A DNA stretch of 15,109 nt, taken from positions 1-15,109 of the forward strand of contig JBOGWP010000041.1 of the NCBI GenBank assembly GCA_050693875.1. The letters run 5' to 3'. Source of the stretch: JBOGWP01 sp050693875 (GTDB lineage Bacteria > Actinomycetota > CADDZG01 > JAHWKV01 > JBOGWP01). Below are positions 1 through 6,302 of this stretch, in pieces. Each line of letters opens with the position of its first letter. Positions within the stretch are counted from its first letter, which is position 1. A program made the translations under genes and the position numbers. The notes beneath the pieces were generated by a model. It was not told where the DNA came from, made no database searches, and saw only the letters and a list, made by a program, of their open reading frames with translations.

Positions 1-18
1 ACCAGACTGGCGACCTGC

Positions 19-78
19 ACGTGCCCCTCTCGGCTCTTCCGACCTTCGACAGGCCAAAGAAGAACCGAAGGGGCACGT
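19..78. repeat. Long imperfect inverted repeat (hairpin) at left edge
   Basis: Bases 19-39 pair with 59-78 around a 19-nt loop (40-58). The outer 10 bp (19-28 with 69-78) are perfect, base 29 is bulged, and the next 10 positions pair except one C/A mismatch (34/64). No T-tract follows on either strand, so it is not a canonical intrinsic terminator. It may end an upstream transcript, structure a leader, or be a remnant of a mobile or repeat element. It lies in a frame that stays open to the window edge, but its symmetry argues that the stretch is intergenic. Confidence 0.6.
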
Positions 79-134
79 CACTTCATGGATTTCGGCTCAG
101 ATCGTGCACCGATTCTCGCGAGGAGCCCGAATTC

Positions 135-656
135 ATGGAGACGCTCGACGTCGTGTTCGCCAATCTGTACTTCCGGGCCCTCATGCTGCACTTGGAGGAC
201 CCCGAGTCCGCGCCGCGGGCGTGGCAGCCGCTCTTGGCCTCCCGGGGCCGCCGGGACATCGCGGCGATCCAGTTCGCCCTTGCGGGGATGAACGCTCACG
301 TCAACCGCGACCTGCCGGTCGCGGTGGTCGACACCTCCCGGAAGCTCCGCGTCCAGATGGACGAGACCCACCACCGCGACTATGTGGCCATCAACCCGCT
401 CCTCGAGCGGGCCCAGGCACGAGTCAAGAAGGCGCTTGCGACCGGCCTCGTCGGCGTGCTCGACAAGGTGCTCGGCCGTATCGACGACGTCACGGCGATC
501 TGGAGCCTCACGAGGGCGAGGGATGCCGCCTGGACGCATGCGCGCACGCTCCGCACGATCGAGGGGTTTCCGGAGGTTGCCCAGGCCTACCTGCTCACGC
601 TCGACCGGATGGTGGGCTTCGCCGGGCGGGGCCTCCTCGTCCCGACGCTCGTCTGA
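135..656 (+). CDS. DUF5995 family protein, short or N-terminally truncated
   Basis: From ATG 135 the product is 173 aa. The segment LDVVFANLYF near the start, the block GMNAHVNRDLPVAVVDT in the middle and a C-terminal helix ending around LDRMVGFAGRGLL match my memory of the DUF5995 family, an uncharacterised mostly helical family common in Actinomycetota. No biochemical role is known to me. I chose ATG 135 because AGGAG lies at 121-125 with 9-nt spacing and because the upstream frame, open to the window edge with a possible GTG at 21, crosses a strong inverted repeat. Family members usually carry roughly 30-70 more N-terminal residues, and the residues just before this Met (PEF) look family-like. 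The gene may therefore be 5'-truncated, frameshifted, or begin outside the window. It is a soluble protein with no signal peptide seen. The family call is from recall, not a search. Confidence 0.6.
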   Translation: METLDVVFANLYFRALMLHLEDPESAPRAWQPLLASRGRRDIAAIQFALAGMNAHVNRDLPVAVVDTSRKLRVQMDETHHRDYVAINPLLERAQARVKKALATGLVGVLDKVLGRIDDVTAIWSLTRARDAAWTHARTLRTIEGFPEVAQAYLLTLDRMVGFAGRGLLVPTLV

Positions 657-708
657 CGGCCCGAGCGCGGATTTCTTGCAATGAGCGCCGCATATGGCGG
701 TAGTCGAG

Positions 709-728
709 AAAAGGGCCCGCCCGGGCCC
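709..728 (-). terminator. Intrinsic terminator of the 748-960 minus-strand gene
   Basis: On the minus strand GGGCCC-GGGC-GGGCCC (728-713) forms a perfect 6-bp GC stem with a 4-nt loop. It is followed directly by TTTTC (712-708). It sits 19 nt past the TGA of the minus-strand gene at 748-960. On the plus strand no T-tract follows, so it is oriented for leftward transcription only. Its position supports the small minus-strand gene as real. Confidence 0.75.
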
Positions 729-747
729 CCCGCGCCGCGAAAACAGC

Positions 748-960
748 TCAGCCCGACGACCGGGACCAACGCTGGAGCAGGTCCTCGACAACCCGCCGCT
801 GCCCTTCGGAGAACGGCGACGCGGCAAGAAGGCGCCGGAACTCCTCTGGATCGTCGTTCGCAACCGCTGCCTCGAGATGCTCGCGGAACGGCGTCGGCTG
901 AGCGAGCTGGCGGCGCAGCCATCGCACGACGTTCTCGATCGCGATGCGGCGCTCGTCCAT
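748..960 (-). CDS. Small hypothetical protein (70 aa)
   Basis: Not recognised. The 70-residue product is predicted to be helical with alternating acidic and basic residues (opening MDERRIAIENVVRWLRRQL, then a DDPEEFRRLL helix) and ends in a Ser/Arg/Gly tail. It has no membrane segment or Cys pair. Evidence that it is real: high G/C at third codon positions, an in-frame stop (TGA 966-964) just ahead of ATG 960 that fixes the start, and a strong intrinsic terminator right after it. There is no Shine-Dalgarno, but a promoter-like pair ends about 7 nt before the ATG, so the transcript may be leaderless, as is common in Actinomycetota. A plus-strand frame is open across the same DNA, so the strand choice is not certain. 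It is divergent from the gene at 1006. Confidence 0.6.
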   Translation of the reverse strand: MDERRIAIENVVRWLRRQLAQPTPFREHLEAAVANDDPEEFRRLLAASPFSEGQRRVVEDLLQRWSRSSG

Positions 961-966
961 GCGTCA

Positions 967-995
967 ATCATGCTTCGCGCCCGGCTGCTCGGTAA
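967..995 (-). promoter_or_regulatory. Possible sigma70-type promoter for the 70-aa gene
   Basis: On the minus strand TTACCG (995-990) and CATGAT (972-967) are separated by 17 nt. The -10 matches the consensus at 4 of 6 positions, including the conserved A2 and T6; the -35 matches at 3 of 6. A start about 7 nt downstream would fall on the ATG at 960, giving a leaderless mRNA. This is weak evidence based only on spacing and a poor -35. Confidence 0.3.
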
Positions 996-1005
996 GCTGA
1001 ATTTC

Positions 1006-1293
1006 GTGAAGGGCGATCGGGTGGAGATCATCGTCGACCTGGGCGACTCGGTCCGCGCCTTCGAGGTCGTCGCGACCCGTCAGGGACGGCGCGTGGAGAC
1101 GAGAATTGTGCGTGGCACCGTCGAGGTGTCGGAGGTGACCCGCTGGGGCCAGGCGGTGCGGACGGCACGATTCATCGCGGGGAGGGTGGTGGCGCTGGTC
1201 GAGTATCCCGCCGCCGAGCGCATGTCGGCGACACGGCCGGCCGATGTCTCCGATGACCAGACCGTCCTCGACCTCGAGTCACCGGAGAGCTGA
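1006..1293 (+). CDS. Small hypothetical protein (95 aa)
   Basis: Not recognised. From GTG 1006 the product opens MKGDRVEIIVDLGDSVRAF and reads as a short beta-rich soluble domain (alternating Val/Ile with charged residues to about residue 68), followed by a polar acidic C-terminal tail. The frame is open back to ATG 694. That extension runs over an intrinsic terminator and over the opposite-strand gene at 748-960, and its composition is Arg/Pro-rich, so I prefer the GTG start. No convincing Shine-Dalgarno precedes it. The gene is divergent from the 70-aa gene across about 45 bp and convergent with the large minus-strand block, which ends at 1338. Confidence 0.55.
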   Translation: MKGDRVEIIVDLGDSVRAFEVVATRQGRRVETRIVRGTVEVSEVTRWGQAVRTARFIAGRVVALVEYPAAERMSATRPADVSDDQTVLDLESPES

Positions 1294-1296
1294 CCG

Positions 1297-1319
1297 GAGC
1301 CGACCCGGCGGGCCGGCTC
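1297..1319. terminator. GC-rich hairpin between convergent genes
   Basis: GAGCCG (1297-1302) pairs with CGGCTC (1314-1319). An A/C mismatch and an inner CCC/GGG stem close a GGC loop. It lies 3 nt past the TGA of the plus-strand gene and 18 nt from the TAG of the minus-strand gene. It can fold in both directions but has only a weak T run (CTGTTCC) on the plus side, so it is probably a shared transcription barrier rather than a classical intrinsic terminator. Confidence 0.5.
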
Positions 1320-1337
1320 TGTTCCACTGGTTCGGGT

Positions 1338-2192
1338 CTAGCGCGAGCGGCGCCTCGCGGTCGATTTCGCGCCGCTCCTGGTGCCGGGCTTCGCCTTCGC
1401 GGCAACTTGCTTGACCTTGGCGCTGGCTTTGGCAACCGCACCCTTGGCCCGTCCGGTGGCCTTCGGCTTGGGCGCGCTCTTGGGCCTTGCGGCGGCTCTG
1501 GGCTTGGGCGCGCTCTTGGGCCTTGCGGCGGCTGTGGGCTTGATCGCGCTTTTGGGCCTTGCGGCGGCTCTGGGCTTGGGCGCGCTCTTGGGCCTTGCGG
1601 CGGCTGTGGGCTTGATCGCGCTTTTGGGCTTTGCGGCAGCCTTCGGCTTTGGAGTGGCCTTCGGCTTTGCCGCGGCCCAGGGCTTAGACTTGCCGGCGGC
1701 CTTCAGGTTTGCAGCAGCCTTGGGCCTCCGCTCCGTCCGCTTCGTTGCCGTCCTGGGCTTCGCCGTAGCCTTCGTCCCGGCCTTGCGCTTCCCCTTCGGG
1801 CCCCCCGAAAGGGGTATCTCCGCAGGAGTGGAGCCCTTGGCCATCCCCCCTGCAGCCGAGGACCCGACCATCGCCGGCTCGCCCGTCAGCACCTCCAGCC
1901 CGGGCTGCGTGATCGCGGTCAGGTTCTCGAGCACCTCGAACTCCCCGACGATCAGGTTGTCGAACTCCTCGTTGGCCCCCTCGAAGAGGTCGGTCTCGAT
2001 GAACCTCTCCATCGATGGGCGATCCTCGAAGAAGTAGATCGCGCCGAACCGCTCCGACCACTGCCGGGAGAGCCAAACCTTGGCGAGGAGCCCGGACACG
2101 CCTGAGACATGGGGTGCCACGGCGTGGCCAGCGTTGAAGTACTCACGCTCGCTCATGCCCGCGACGTCGAAGCTCACAAAAAGAACGTGCAT
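1338..2192 (-). CDS. YdhR-like (ABM-fold) domain fused to histone H1-like Lys/Ala/Pro tail
   Basis: The product is 284 aa. Residues 1 to about 100 (start MHVLFVSFDVAGMSEREYFN; central AIYFFEDRPSMERFI) resemble the YdhR/antibiotic-biosynthesis-monooxygenase ferredoxin-like fold; members form small dimers and few have known substrates. A flexible linker (about 100-130) leads to a 154-residue tail rich in Lys, Arg, Ala and Pro with a single acidic residue (Glu154). The tail is built on a 12-residue unit of the type PKSAIKPTAAAR / PKSAPKPRAAAR, reminiscent of bacterial histone H1-like and actinobacterial HupB tails that bind nucleic acid. The start is fixed by GGAAGGAG at 2207-2200 (7-nt spacing). 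The gene is the last of the block, 57 nt after rpiB. No signal peptide is seen. The fusion is unusual: the tail suggests DNA or RNA association, but the function is not known. Confidence 0.75.
   Translation of the reverse strand: MHVLFVSFDVAGMSEREYFNAGHAVAPHVSGVSGLLAKVWLSRQWSERFGAIYFFEDRPSMERFIETDLFEGANEEFDNLIVGEFEVLENLTAITQPGLEVLTGEPAMVGSSAAGGMAKGSTPAEIPLSGGPKGKRKAGTKATAKPRTATKRTERRPKAAANLKAAGKSKPWAAAKPKATPKPKAAAKPKSAIKPTAAARPKSAPKPRAAARPKSAIKPTAAARPKSAPKPRAAARPKSAPKPKATGRAKGAVAKASAKVKQVAAKAKPGTRSGAKSTARRRSR
1465..1680. repeat. 36-bp tandem repeat array, about 6 units, within a coding region
   Basis: Consecutive units start at 1465, 1501, 1537, 1573, 1609 and 1645. Units 1, 2 and 4 are nearly identical, units 3 and 5 share the variant with TTGATCGCGCTTTTG, and unit 6 is degenerate. 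From unit 2 to unit 5 the pattern alternates, giving a 72-bp higher-order repeat (1501-1572 and 1573-1644). Each unit encodes 12 residues of the Lys/Ala/Pro tail, so copy number can change without a frameshift. It is a likely slippage or recombination hotspot and a place where assemblies may collapse. Confidence 0.9.
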
Positions 2193-2199
2193 ACGTTCG

Positions 2200-2207
2200 C
2201 TCCTTCC
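2200..2207 (-). promoter_or_regulatory. Shine-Dalgarno of the YdhR/H1-tail gene
   Basis: GGAAGGAG on the minus strand lies 7 nt ahead of the ATG at 2192. It fixes that start and indicates efficient independent translation after rpiB. Confidence 0.8.
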
Positions 2208-2249
2208 CAGCCTTCCGGAACGACAAACGCCCGGTCGCGCCGCGCAGCC

Positions 2250-2705
2250 TCAGCCGGCCGCCGCCTCCTCGTCCTCGATCTCGATGATCTGCTCGAGGCG
2301 CGCCACGTGGCGGCCGCCCTCGAAATGCGTCGTCAGGAAGATAGTTGCGATCTCATGCGCCAGATGCGGGGCGACGATCCGCGCACCGATCGCCAGGACG
2401 TTCGCGTCGTTGTGCTCCCGGCAGAGGCGTGCGGTGAACAGGTCGTTGCAGAGCGCGGCTCGCGCCTTGCGGACCTTGTTCGCCGAGATCTGCTCTCCCT
2501 GCCCGCTGCCGCCGAGCACGATGCCGCGCTCCGCGTCTCCCCGCACCACCGCGCGGGCAGCCTCGGCGCAGAAGCGCGGATAGTCGACGGACTCCGTGGA
2601 GTTGGTCCCGAGGTCGACGAGCTCGTGGCCGTCCTCTTGCAGCTTCTCGATCAGGTAGGTCTTGAGTGGGAAACCGGCATGGTCCGAGGCAATGGCGATT
2701 CTCAT
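2250..2705 (-). CDS. rpiB: Ribose-5-phosphate isomerase B
   Basis: A 151-aa RpiB/LacAB-family enzyme interconverting ribose-5-phosphate and ribulose-5-phosphate in the non-oxidative pentose phosphate pathway; cytosolic. Visible motifs are SDHAG (7-11), DLGTNSTESVDYP (31-43), the active-site loop GGSGQGEQISANK (65-77) and CREHNDANVLAIG (95-107). The loop lacks the catalytic Cys of the E. coli enzyme and has Glu71 (GEQ), as in the mycobacterial type where Glu is the base. Length is typical of the family. ATG 2705 gives the expected N-terminus; no clear Shine-Dalgarno is visible. It follows sua5 by 49 nt and precedes the YdhR-like gene. Confidence 0.95.
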   Translation of the reverse strand: MRIAIASDHAGFPLKTYLIEKLQEDGHELVDLGTNSTESVDYPRFCAEAARAVVRGDAERGIVLGGSGQGEQISANKVRKARAALCNDLFTARLCREHNDANVLAIGARIVAPHLAHEIATIFLTTHFEGGRHVARLEQIIEIEDEEAAAG

Positions 2706-2719
2706 TGGGGCAGAGTCTA

Positions 2720-2744
2720 GCCGCCGCAGTCAGGGCCGGGCGGC
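2720..2744. other. Short hairpin between sua5 and rpiB
   Basis: GCCGCC (2720-2725) pairs with GGCGGC (2739-2744) around a 13-nt loop in the 49-nt gap. No T-tract follows on the minus strand. It could be an mRNA processing or stability element, or chance in GC-rich DNA. Confidence 0.3.
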
Positions 2745-2754
2745 GCCGGGCATG

Positions 2755-3324
2755 TCACTCGCGCAAGACGTGCGGGTCCGAGACGAGCGAGACGACTCGC
2801 GACGGCACCGTCCCGAGCGGGCCCGCGTCGAGGTAGAGGTCGACGCCCTCCCCGAGCTGCTGCACCGCCGCTTCGATCCCGGACCCGGTCGGGTCGCCGC
2901 TGCGATTCGCGCTCGTGGCGGCGAGGGGGCCGGCTCGCCGCAGCAGCTCGAGCGCAACCGGGTGGGCAGGTATCCGCACCCCGATGGTCGAACCGTCCCC
3001 CCCGAGGGCGATGCCGCCGCCGGGGACGGCGGGAAGGACGAGCGTCAACGGGCCGGGCCACCCGCGCTCGGCCATCTCGCTCGCCTCCGGCGTCATGACC
3101 GCGAGCCGCAGCGCACGCTCGAGGTCCGGCACGAGCACCGGAAGGGGCTTGTCCAGCGGGCGGCGCTTGATCGAGAAGATGCGCCGCACCGCCTCCGGCC
3201 GGTCGATCCGGGCCGCGACGCCGTACACGGTGTCGGTCGGGATCACGACGACGCCGCCGGCGTCGAGCCGGCGAACTGCCTCGTCCAACGCCTCGGGGGC
3301 AGCGGCCGCCATGACGCGAATCAT
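2755..3324 (-). CDS. sua5: Threonylcarbamoyl-AMP synthase (YrdC/Sua5 family)
   Basis: A 189-aa single YrdC domain that makes threonylcarbamoyl-AMP from Thr, bicarbonate and ATP for the t6A37 modification of ANN-decoding tRNAs. Visible motifs are PTDTVYG (29-35), KRRPLDKPLPVL (53-64), PGPLTLVLPA (90-99) and SANRSGDPT (138-146). The C-terminal Sua5 domain of longer homologues is absent, so this is the short YrdC-type. ATG 3324 overlaps the prmC stop as ATGA, implying translational coupling; a second Met at 3312 is possible. It is placed in a translation-fidelity cluster (prfA-prmC-sua5), the usual actinobacterial neighbourhood. Confidence 0.94.
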   Translation of the reverse strand: MIRVMAAAAPEALDEAVRRLDAGGVVVIPTDTVYGVAARIDRPEAVRRIFSIKRRPLDKPLPVLVPDLERALRLAVMTPEASEMAERGWPGPLTLVLPAVPGGGIALGGDGSTIGVRIPAHPVALELLRRAGPLAATSANRSGDPTGSGIEAAVQQLGEGVDLYLDAGPLGTVPSRVVSLVSDPHVLRE

Positions 3325-4196
3325 CCCGGCACCCGGGCCCGTCCCTCGGCGACACGAAGCCGTCCAGATAGGTCGGCCAACACCGCCGCCTGCTCGTAGC
3401 ACGCTCGCATCAGCGCCTCGAGGCGCGCCGCTTGCGACGGCGACGTCTCCATCACGAGCCACGCCCCCGCCCGTAGCCATGCCAATGCGCCGGTCACGAT
3501 CCTTGCCGCCACCTCGAGACCGGTTGAGCCGGAGACGGTGGCAACACGGGGCTCGTGGTCGCGCACGTCGACCGATGCCTTCCCGAGCTCGGCCTCCGAC
3601 AGGTACGGCGGGTTGGACACCACGAGGTCGACCCGCCCGTGCATCTCGGACGAGAGGGGCTCGAAGAGGTCCCCTTCCAAAAGGCGGACGTTCTCCACCC
3701 CGGCAGCGTTCCGCCTCGCCCAGCTGATGGCCTCGCCGCTGACCTCCGTCGCCCATACGCTGGCATCGGGGCGCTCGGTGGCGATGGCGAGGCAGATCGC
3801 GCCCGAGCCGGCCCCCAGGTCGACGACGACCGGGTCGAGGGCCCCGGCGAGGCGCGCCAGTGCCCGTTCAACGACGAACTCGGTCTCGGGCCGCGGCACC
3901 AGCACCCCGGGTCCCACCGCCAGCTCGAGGCTGCGGAATGCCTGCGTCCCCGTGAGGTACTGCAGCGGCTCGCCGGCCCGCCGCCGGTCGACGAGCTCGA
4001 GGAGCCGCTCTTGCTCCTCCGCCGTGAGCACCCGCGCCGGATGGGCGAGGAGCTCCGCCCGGGTTACCGAGAGCACATGGCGCAGCAGCAGCTCGGCGTC
4101 GACCGGCGGGCGCTCGACGGATGCGCCCAGACGTTGCCCCGCCCACCGCAGGGCCTCGCCGGCGCTCACCCACCCGACGGGCTCGGTCGTCGCCAT
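3321..4196 (-). CDS. prmC: Peptide chain release factor N5-glutamine methyltransferase
   Basis: A 291-aa HemK/PrmC SAM-dependent methylase that methylates the Gln of the GGQ motif in release factors, here most directly the adjacent RF1. An N-terminal helical substrate-binding domain (about 1-85, ending in QYLTG 79-83) is followed by a Rossmann methyltransferase domain. Visible motifs are PRPETE (101-106), the SAM motif DLGAGSGA (126-133) and the catalytic NPPY (195-198). ATG 4196 overlaps the prfA stop as TGATG; a GTG one codon upstream (GTGA overlap) is an equal alternative. The 4-nt overlap with sua5 at the other end makes prfA-prmC-sua5 a tightly coupled unit. Confidence 0.95.
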   Translation of the reverse strand: MATTEPVGWVSAGEALRWAGQRLGASVERPPVDAELLLRHVLSVTRAELLAHPARVLTAEEQERLLELVDRRRAGEPLQYLTGTQAFRSLELAVGPGVLVPRPETEFVVERALARLAGALDPVVVDLGAGSGAICLAIATERPDASVWATEVSGEAISWARRNAAGVENVRLLEGDLFEPLSSEMHGRVDLVVSNPPYLSEAELGKASVDVRDHEPRVATVSGSTGLEVAARIVTGALAWLRAGAWLVMETSPSQAARLEALMRACYEQAAVLADLSGRLRVAEGRARVPG

Positions 4197-5260
4197 CACG
4201 CGACCGGCGTCAGCTGCTCCGCCCGCTCCTTCGTGATCAGCGCGTCGACGAACGGGTCGAGGCCGCCGGCCATCACCTCCGGCAGGTTGTGCACCGAGAG
4301 CCCCACCCGGTGGTCGGTGACGCGGTTCTGCGGGAAGTTGTAGGTCCGCACCTTCTCCGACCGGTCGACCGTCCGCACCTGCGAGCGGCGGGTGGCGGCG
4401 AGCTCGGCCTGCTGGCGCTCGAGCTCGGCCTGGTAGAGCCGGGCCCGGAGGATGCGCATCGCCCGCTCCCGGTTCTGAATCTGCGACTTCTCGTCCTGGC
4501 AGGTAACCAAGATCCCGGTGGGTATGTGGGTGATGCGCACCGCCGAGTCGGTGGTGTTCACGGACTGCCCCCCGGGGCCGGTCGAGCGGTAGACGTCGAT
4601 GTCCAGGTCGCGCGGGTCGATGCGGACCTCGACCTCCTCGGCCTCGGGCAGGACGAGCACCCCGACGGCCGAGGTGTGTATGCGGCCCTGGGACTCGGTC
4701 TCCGGGACCCGCTGGACCCGGTGGACGCCGGCCTCGTGCTTCAGCCGGGAGTAGGCTCCCCGCCCCTTGACGGCGAAGGTGACCTCCTTGAAGCCCCCCA
4801 GGTCGGACGGGTTGGAGGCGAGGATCTCCGTCCGCCATCCCCGACGCTCGGCGTAGCGGGTGTACATGCGGAACAGATCGCCGCCGAACAGCGCCGACTC
4901 ATCCCCGCCCTCGCCGGCCTTGATCTGCACGATCACGTCCTTCTCGTCGTTGGGGTCTTTGGGGACGACAAGGAGGCGGAGCTGCTCCTCGAGCTTCTTC
5001 GCCTGTTCCTGCTGGAGGTGCATCTCCTGGTCGGCGAGCGAGCGGATCTCCGGATCGGGGTCCGAGAGCATCGCCCGAGCCGACTCCGCCTCCTTCTGGG
5101 CTCGCCGGTAGCGCCGGTAGGCCCCCACGATCTCCTCGAGGTCGGCAGCCTGCTTGCCGAGCTCCCGGAGCTTCGACGGGTCGCGCATCACCTCGGGGTC
5201 CTGGAGCTTGGCCTGGACCTCCTCGTAGCTGCGTTCCAGCTCGTCGAGTCGTTCGAACAT
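4196..5260 (-). CDS. prfA: Peptide chain release factor 1
   Basis: A 354-aa class I release factor that reads UAA and UAG and triggers peptidyl-tRNA hydrolysis on the ribosome. A charged N-terminal helical domain (about 1-100) is followed by the codon-recognition domain with the tripeptide PET (186-188, the RF1-type P-x-T anticodon motif, as opposed to SPF of RF2), then STGPGGQSVNTTDSA with GGQ at 230-232. Length is normal. Several genes here end in TAG, which fits an RF1-using genome. ATG 5260 follows a purine-rich stretch (AGCAGG) and a 60-nt gap after the DUF1385 gene that holds a small hairpin. It overlaps prmC, whose product modifies Gln232. Confidence 0.97.
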   Translation of the reverse strand: MFERLDELERSYEEVQAKLQDPEVMRDPSKLRELGKQAADLEEIVGAYRRYRRAQKEAESARAMLSDPDPEIRSLADQEMHLQQEQAKKLEEQLRLLVVPKDPNDEKDVIVQIKAGEGGDESALFGGDLFRMYTRYAERRGWRTEILASNPSDLGGFKEVTFAVKGRGAYSRLKHEAGVHRVQRVPETESQGRIHTSAVGVLVLPEAEEVEVRIDPRDLDIDVYRSTGPGGQSVNTTDSAVRITHIPTGILVTCQDEKSQIQNRERAMRILRARLYQAELERQQAELAATRRSQVRTVDRSEKVRTYNFPQNRVTDHRVGLSVHNLPEVMAGGLDPFVDALITKERAEQLTPVA

Positions 5261-5298
5261 GCCCGCCTACCTGCTTCTCTCCGTCGAAGAGCAGAGCG

Positions 5299-5315
5299 TA
5301 CCGGCCCTGCCGGTA
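5299..5315. other. Perfect hairpin in DUF1385-prfA gap
   Basis: TACCGGC (5299-5305) pairs with GCCGGTA (5309-5315), a 7-bp stem with a 3-nt loop, in the 60-nt gap between the DUF1385 stop and the prfA start. There is no T-tract in the minus-strand direction. It may affect mRNA stability or partial read-through. Confidence 0.4.
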
Positions 5316-5320
5316 GGTTG

Positions 5321-6295
5321 CTACGCGGGGCCGGTGGGAGCGGTGCCGGCCCCCGGCGCCGCCAGGGGCGGGATGGGCGCGCCCACCTGCTGCGCGGGCT
5401 CCCGGCTCGACGCCAGCTGCTCGCGGCCGATCACCGACTCCATCGCCTTGACCGCGACCTCGATCTGGTCGCGGCTCGGGGGCCGGGTGGTGATCTTCTG
5501 GAGGGCGAGGCCGGGCAGGCTCAGGATGCGGAACGGCAGCGAGTTCTCCTGCCGGGATGCCGCCTTGATCACCTCGTAGGCCAGGCCGGCCAGGAACGGG
5601 ATCGCGAGCACCCGGGCTGCCACCCGCAGCGGGATCGACGGCGGCAGCAAGAGGTCGAGCACCAGGTGGGCGGCGAGGGTGAGGAACAGGACGATGAACA
5701 GGAAGTTGGTCCCGCACCGGACGTGGAGGGTGGAGTACCGGTCGATCACCTCGGGCTCGAGCGGGTCGTCGTTCTCGTAGGCATAGATCGTCTTGTGCTC
5801 CGCCCCGTGGTACTGGAAGACCCGGCGGATGTCGGGCAGCAGCGAGATCAGCAGGATGTAGCCCACGAAGAGCCCGATGCGCAGCGCTCCCTCGGCCAGG
5901 TTCTGGACGAGCTGGCTCTCCTGCTCGAGCAGGCGCCCACCGAACTTGACCGCGAGCGCGGGCAGCGCGACGAAGAGGCCGGTGAAGAACAGCACCGCGA
6001 GGGCCATCGTCCAGCCAAGCTGCTTGTCGGATGGGCGCTCCTCCTCGCCGAGGGCATGCGCGGTCGAGATGCGAAGCGCCCGGATCCCGATCGAGAGCGA
6101 CTCGACGAGCACGTACACCCCACGCACGAACGGCCAGCGCAGGAACGGGTAGCGCTGGGCGTGGCCCGGCAGCATGTGGGTCTCGGCGGTGATCGCGCCG
6201 TCCGGCGTCCGAACCGCCACGGCCCACGACGCGGGACCGCGCATCATCACGCCTTCGATAACCGCCTGCCCCCCGATCGAGGGCTTGCTCGCCAC
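5321..6295 (-). CDS. DUF1385/YqhQ family multi-pass membrane protein
   Basis: A 324-aa DUF1385 protein. Family hallmarks are visible: GGQAVIEGVMMRGP (8-21), the His-rich motif YHGAEHKTIYAYE (162-174) and HVRCGTNFL (191-199). The conserved His, Glu and Cys look like a metal site, as proposed for this family, but the function is not established. Hydrophobic segments lie at about 94-116, 139-154, 196-217 and 222-243, consistent with an integral membrane protein; the C-terminal tail (about 285-324) is Pro/Ala/Gly-rich. The start is GTG 6295, 7 nt after the rpmE stop, so it probably shares an mRNA with rpmE. Its position between rpmE and prfA recurs, from memory, in several deep Actinomycetota and Firmicutes. 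Confidence 0.88.
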   Translation of the reverse strand: MASKPSIGGQAVIEGVMMRGPASWAVAVRTPDGAITAETHMLPGHAQRYPFLRWPFVRGVYVLVESLSIGIRALRISTAHALGEEERPSDKQLGWTMALAVLFFTGLFVALPALAVKFGGRLLEQESQLVQNLAEGALRIGLFVGYILLISLLPDIRRVFQYHGAEHKTIYAYENDDPLEPEVIDRYSTLHVRCGTNFLFIVLFLTLAAHLVLDLLLPPSIPLRVAARVLAIPFLAGLAYEVIKAASRQENSLPFRILSLPGLALQKITTRPPSRDQIEVAVKAMESVIGREQLASSREPAQQVGAPIPPLAAPGAGTAPTGPA

Positions 6296-6302
6296 GCCCG
6301 GC

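Noticed and set aside
694..1005. Upstream part of the long plus frame ending at 1293
   Set aside because: It runs through a minus-strand intrinsic terminator and over the better-supported 70-aa gene, and its composition is Arg/Pro-rich.
1465..1680. 36-bp repeats considered as a CRISPR array
   Set aside because: Units are directly contiguous with no unique spacers, stay in one reading frame and encode a low-complexity tail. No cas genes are nearby.
1381..2037. Plus-strand hydrophobic Leu/Ala/Gly repeat frame resembling a membrane protein
   Set aside because: It is the reverse complement of the Lys/Ala/Pro tail. The opposite frame has a strong Shine-Dalgarno and a recognisable N-terminal domain.
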